Shown: one piece after another, positions 60,460 to 64,000 of the stretch
Numbering within the stretch: position 1 is the first letter of the stretch
Layout of the letters: every line of letters starts with the position of its first letter
Assembly (NCBI GenBank): GCA_015075365.1
Contig: JABTUN010000001.1
Span: 1,178,001 to 1,242,000 of the forward strand
DNA length: 64,000 nucleotides
Direction: 5' to 3'
From: Verrucomicrobiaceae bacterium
GTDB taxonomy: Bacteria; Verrucomicrobiota; Verrucomicrobiia; Verrucomicrobiales; Verrucomicrobiaceae
Notes under the pieces: model-generated
Database searches by the model: none
Told to the model about the DNA's origin: nothing
Seen by the model: the letters and a program-made list of their open reading frames with translations, nothing else
Program-made: the position numbers and the translations under genes

Positions 60460-63309
60460 TCACTCGGCGCCTTTCTCCGCGGCAAGGCGGCGCACGATGG
60501 CTTCGAGTGATTCGAGGCGGGATTTGAGGGCGTCGTTTTCTTTTTTGAGCCCGGCATTTTCCGCATCGCGGCGCTGGAGCTCGTCCTGCATCTTTTGATG
60601 CAGGCCCTGGATGGCGGCGAGGGCCACGCCGTCGGCATCGACCATGGAGATGTGCTTTTCATCGACACCCACGGCAAAGGCGGCATGGAAATCCTGCGCC
60701 ACGGGGCCGATGTGGGACGTGGCGGGCTCGCCGATGTAGTTCCAGCGCTGCACGGGCATGGCGGCGACTTTTTCGAGCACCTCGCGCGGGTTCACCGGAG
60801 CGAAGTTTTCCTTCACATGGCGGTCGCTGGAACCGGTGATGGTGCCGGTAGCGACGATGTTGCCGACGACATCGAGAGCCTGGGTGGGATTGTTTTTGCC
60901 GATGCCCACGCCTCCAGCGGCGCGGATGAGGAATTGATTGTCCGCGGTGGAGGAGAAGTCGGCGGCCGTCGAGTCCGCCCAAACGAATGCTCCGGTGTTC
61001 ACGGCCTTGGCCCGCGTCCCTGCGGCAAAGGCACGCTGGGCGGCGCTGTTGGAGTCGCCGCCGGGAATGGTGGCATGCAAGCCGGTGGCTTGATTGCTGG
61101 TGCCGCCGCTCACGGTGGAGGTCTCTCCCGTGGCTTGATTGCCAGCGCCGCCGCCCACGAAGGACTTGGTGCCGAACGCGCTGTTGAACTCACCGCCGCC
61201 GACGGCCGCAAGACTGCCCGCGGCCGAGTTGCCCGAGCCTCCCTGGATGGCGCTCGTGGCACCCGATGCCTCGTTATCCTTGCCTCCACCGATGAAGGCA
61301 TGCGCGGCACCGGTGGTGTTGTTGAAGCCGCCGACGATGACACCGTAACCGCCGGTGAGGTCGTTGCTCCATCCGCCGCCGATCATCGAGTAGCTGGAGC
61401 CGGTGTTGATGGTGTTTTCCTCGCCGGCGATGATGGTGTTCGAGGTGCCGTCTGTGATGCTGTTGAGCCTGCCGCCGCCGATGAAACGCACCGAGCCGTC
61501 TCCCAGCAGCACGTTGGCGGAGCCGCCAGTGATGACGGAGGCGGCTTCCACCTGCGTCACGCGGTTGCCGCGTCCGCCGCCGATGAAGCAGTCGCCATCG
61601 GCATTCGGCGCGTTGTTGATGAAAGGCAGCACCGGCGTGGCATCGCCGATGCGGTTGGAGGTGCCGCCGACGATGGTGCAGGAGGGGGCGTTCACGCCGA
61701 TGCGGTTGGACCAGCCGCCACCGACGAAGCTGTTGCCCGGCGCGGCCTCGTTGAGGAAGACCGTGTTGGAGGTGCCATCGGTGATTTCTTGGGAAATGGT
61801 TGCCGCCACTGGCCGCGTGTCACCGCCGATGTAGTTTTGCCAGCCGCCCGTGACGACGGAGCGCACCGAGCCATCGCCGAGCACTACCTGGGTGCCGCCG
61901 CCGATGAAGGCACCGGAGCTGTGCTGGCCCACGCTGTTTCCCCAACCGCCGTGAATGCCGGCGGCTCCACTGTCGGCGCCCACCTCGTTGTCACGTCCGC
62001 CGACGATGACGGTGTTGGAGCTGCCGTCGCCGATTTGATTGCTGACGCCCGAGCCGATGAAGCGCACGGAGCCGTCGCCAAAGATAAAGTTTTGATCGCC
62101 ACCGACGATCACGTTCGAGGGCGCGGCCTCCTCGATCACGTTGCCGCGCCCTCCGCCGATGAAGCAACCGCCGGGCTCGGTCGCGGGAAAGGGCAGGGTG
62201 TTGGAGGTGCCATCGCCGATGCGGTTGAAGACACCGCCGGTGATGGAGCAGGAGGGCGCGTTCACTCCCACACGATTCGACCAGCCGCCGCCGATGAAGC
62301 TGTTTCCGGGCGGGATTTCACCGACAAAGACCGTGTTGGAGGTGCCGTCGGTGATGTCCTGCGAGACAGGCTGCGCGTCGCCACGCGTGTCACCGCCGAT
62401 GAAATTGGACCAGCCGCCGGTGACGACGGAGCGCACGGAGCCGTCCCCGAGGACGATTTGTGTGCCGCCGCCGATGAAGGAGCCGGCGGAATTGGGTCCG
62501 ATCACATTCGAGCTGCCGCCGGTGACGACCGATGAGCTGGACGATGTCGAGATGCCATTGCCTTTGCCGCCGGTCACCGAGCTGGCGGTCACGCCGGCCA
62601 CGATGTAGTTGTCCGCCGAGCCGCTCACGAGGTTGGGCCAGTTTTGCGTGGTGGGCAGCACTTTGAGAGCAGGGGAATTGTTCACCCGCAGTTCGATGGG
62701 CTGGAGGTCGGTGGTGCCGATGTAGCGGTTTGCAGCCACGCCGGTGTTGCCGCCAATGCGCCAGTAGGTGTTCGCCGCTTCGGGGGTGAGCGCCGTGGCG
62801 GTCACGTTCGTCAGCGCGGAGCCGTCTCCAGCGAGGACATTGCCGCCGTTGCTGAGGTTCACCGCGCTGGAGTAGGTGCCGGAGAGAGCGCCAGATGACA
62901 GCGCTCCCACCACGCCGGTCGCTGGCACGGATGCGGCGCGGATGGCATACGGCGTGGCCGTGAGGCGGTGCCGCGGTGTGAGGGCGGTGTAAGTACCCGC
63001 CCCCTGCGGACTCACGGACACCTCCAGCCAGCGGGCAGCTCCAGTGAAAGGAGCAGCGCCATAGTCGAGGCTGGCGGAGAACAAGCCGTTGCTCACGGAT
63101 ACCGACGGCCGGGTCAGCAGCGCGAGCGACGTGCCCGCGCTTTCACTGTCGAACAGTTCAAAGCGAAGATCGTACACCCCGCTCGCGGGTGTTCCGTTGT
63201 TTTGCAGGCGGCCTTGGTAGGTGAAGCTGGTGTCCTGGGCTTGAACCAGACTGGCGCACAGCAGGGCGAGCGCCAGCAGCGGGATGTGAAGAGCAGTATT
63301 CGTGTTCAT
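60460..63309 (-). CDS. Surface protein with YadA-like head repeats and S74 (endosialidase-type) chaperone domain
   Basis: 949 residues. A signal peptide (about 1-24, ALLCASLVQA) and a small beta domain (FTYQGRLQNNGTPASGVYDL) lead into about 550 residues of head repeats with VxGGxxNxAxG-like turns (SFVGGGAGNQATGETSTVSG). C-terminal residues about 830-925 are a Peptidase_S74 intramolecular chaperone: SSDRHVKENFAPVNPREVLE, GPVAQDFHAAF and the SMVDADGVALAAIQGLHQKM helix, then a coiled coil. Such domains trimerise the protein and cut themselves off. A planctomycete-like pair, GDGSVRFIG and ITDGTSNT, recurs inside the head. The small secreted gene upstream is probably in its operon. Confidence 0.88.
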   Translation of the reverse strand: MNTNTALHIPLLALALLCASLVQAQDTSFTYQGRLQNNGTPASGVYDLRFELFDSESAGTSLALLTRPSVSVSNGLFSASLDYGAAPFTGAARWLEVSVSPQGAGTYTALTPRHRLTATPYAIRAASVPATGVVGALSSGALSGTYSSAVNLSNGGNVLAGDGSALTNVTATALTPEAANTYWRIGGNTGVAANRYIGTTDLQPIELRVNNSPALKVLPTTQNWPNLVSGSADNYIVAGVTASSVTGGKGNGISTSSSSSVVTGGSSNVIGPNSAGSFIGGGTQIVLGDGSVRSVVTGGWSNFIGGDTRGDAQPVSQDITDGTSNTVFVGEIPPGNSFIGGGWSNRVGVNAPSCSITGGVFNRIGDGTSNTLPFPATEPGGCFIGGGRGNVIEEAAPSNVIVGGDQNFIFGDGSVRFIGSGVSNQIGDGSSNTVIVGGRDNEVGADSGAAGIHGGWGNSVGQHSSGAFIGGGTQVVLGDGSVRSVVTGGWQNYIGGDTRPVAATISQEITDGTSNTVFLNEAAPGNSFVGGGWSNRIGVNAPSCTIVGGTSNRIGDATPVLPFINNAPNADGDCFIGGGRGNRVTQVEAASVITGGSANVLLGDGSVRFIGGGRLNSITDGTSNTIIAGEENTINTGSSYSMIGGGWSNDLTGGYGVIVGGFNNTTGAAHAFIGGGKDNEASGATSAIQGGSGNSAAGSLAAVGGGEFNSAFGTKSFVGGGAGNQATGETSTVSGGTSNQATGLHATIPGGDSNSAAQRAFAAGTRAKAVNTGAFVWADSTAADFSSTADNQFLIRAAGGVGIGKNNPTQALDVVGNIVATGTITGSSDRHVKENFAPVNPREVLEKVAAMPVQRWNYIGEPATSHIGPVAQDFHAAFAVGVDEKHISMVDADGVALAAIQGLHQKMQDELQRRDAENAGLKKENDALKSRLESLEAIVRRLAAEKGAE

Positions 63310-63333
63310 GATGAAAAAATGGGTGGTAGTGGG

Positions 63334-63822
63334 TCAGGGCTTGTACAGGCGGAAAAACGTGTTCGTGCCGCCACGCGGCAGCACCACGGGATTTTCCGGC
63401 GCGGCGGAGATGGTGCTCCAGGAGGCCGGCAGCAGTGTGAGGCTTTGCTGCAGTGAAAAACCGGGGGGTTCCGGATGCCAGGAAAGCAGCACGTCGGACA
63501 CGCCGCTGAGCTGCAGGCGCAGCGTGGGCACCGCGCTGCCCGGATCAGTGAAATCGAAGGCCCAGAAGCCGCTTTTGATCATCTGCGATCCCGCGGCCAG
63601 CGTGACGCGTCCAGTGTCCGCCTGGCCCGTGGTCCCATGCAGCGTGAAATCCCCGCCGCTCATCAACACGCCGCCGCCATCCACCGTGAACCAGTCGAGC
63701 GTGAAAACATCGTCAGCCCTGGCGGAGGAAAAAGGGAGCCAGCAGCACACAACAAACATCACCCACCCTGCATGGCCCGCGATCACGCTTTTAAGTCCGC
63801 ATGGGTGAGGTAAGTCCTTCAT
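63334..63822 (-). CDS. Small secreted protein upstream of the S74 surface protein
   Basis: 162 residues with an N-terminal export signal (hydrophobic VMFVVCCWLPFSSARA). The mature part (LDWFTVDGGGVLMSGGDFTL, GQADTGRVTLAAGSQMIKSGFW and the closing GGTNTFFRLYKP) is a short beta-rich domain that I have seen as a recurring verrucomicrobial secreted family, function unknown. It ends 24 bp before the S74 protein gene starts on the same strand, so the two are probably co-transcribed. Confidence 0.72.
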   Translation of the reverse strand: MKDLPHPCGLKSVIAGHAGWVMFVVCCWLPFSSARADDVFTLDWFTVDGGGVLMSGGDFTLHGTTGQADTGRVTLAAGSQMIKSGFWAFDFTDPGSAVPTLRLQLSGVSDVLLSWHPEPPGFSLQQSLTLLPASWSTISAAPENPVVLPRGGTNTFFRLYKP

Positions 63823-63870
63823 GGGCGCATCTTAGTGCGCCCCTCCTTTCCTGAACAGCTTTTTCGCCCC

Positions 63871-64000
63871 TCACGGCAGCGGCATGATCTTGCGCGTCCG
63901 TTTTTCAAACCGCACCGTCGTCGTGTAGCCGACGCTGCGGACAAGATCGAGGGCCTTGTCGAAGTCCACGCCGACATCCGTTGGCACGTGCGCGTCCGAA
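63871..64000 (-). CDS. PHP-family phosphoesterase, C-terminal end (partial)
   Basis: The 43 visible codons (stop at 63871) read SDAHVPTDVGVDFDKALDLV, then RSVGYTTTVRFEKRTRKI and MPLP. The SDAH motif supplies the last metal ligands of the PHP fold, and the following helix and strand match histidinol-phosphatase HisK-type and related PHP hydrolases. The rest lies beyond the right edge, so histidinol phosphatase cannot be told from other PHP phosphoesterases. Confidence 0.78.
   Translation of the reverse strand, partial: SDAHVPTDVGVDFDKALDLVRSVGYTTTVRFEKRTRKIMPLP

Overview
The window is GC-rich, gene-dense bacterial DNA. I read it as Verrucomicrobiota, probably a Prosthecobacter/Verrucomicrobium-like member of the Verrucomicrobiales. 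This is inference, from four things: a very large autotransporter-associated beta-strand-repeat protein with a PEP-CTERM tail, secreted proteins ending in Asp-rich type-3-like repeats, a dcw cluster with the order rsmH-ftsL-ftsI-murE-murF-mraY-murD-LysM-ftsW-murG, and many small toxin-antitoxin and repeat elements between genes. No rRNA gene was found; there is one tRNA (Val, UAC).

Layout. 1-7.7 kb: the start of an ABC exporter, a secreted SGNH-like protein, two unknowns, a GT2/GT39-like glycosyltransferase pair and a LolA-like periplasmic protein. 7.7-11.7 kb: an AMP-forming ligase, an ODC-fold PLP decarboxylase and a stand-alone acyl carrier protein in tandem, facing a GNAT-like gene; together they look like a carrier-protein-bound amino-acyl pathway of the type seen near exosortase loci. 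11.7-30.5 kb: tRNA-Val, a transposase-derived HTH protein, a surface protein of about 4,850 residues, and upstream of it, on the same strand, a response regulator, histidine kinase and NMT1-like solute-binding protein. 30.6-32.4 kb: a Tat-type sugar isomerase-like protein and a Lys/Ala/Pro-rich protein.

33-47 kb: the dcw cell wall and division cluster, with a HigBA-type module on the opposite strand between ftsW and murG and a VapBC-type module directly after murG. murC, murB, ddl, ftsQ, ftsA and ftsZ are not in the window. 46.9-49.6 kb: phosphatidylserine decarboxylase and an RGG-rich, probably RNA-binding protein.

49.6-57.2 kb is the accessory region. It holds heptamer tandem repeats, two elements sharing terminal inverted repeats and built from three-base-loop hairpins (one flanked by a perfect 5-bp direct repeat), a second copy of the last 45 bp of the RGG gene 1.1 kb downstream, a DUF6883/DUF4926-like pair, a nuclease-methylase fusion with its specificity subunit, a 16-copy GCGATCC array, a 12-heptad repeat stretch and collagen-like tail-type proteins. 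57.2-64 kb: folP, a large secreted protein, a YadA-head/S74-chaperone surface protein with a small secreted partner, and the end of a PHP-family phosphoesterase.

The strongest candidates for something undescribed are the inverted-repeat-bounded mini-hairpin elements, the duplicated 3' gene end around a small cargo, and the sensor operon that reads towards the giant surface protein.
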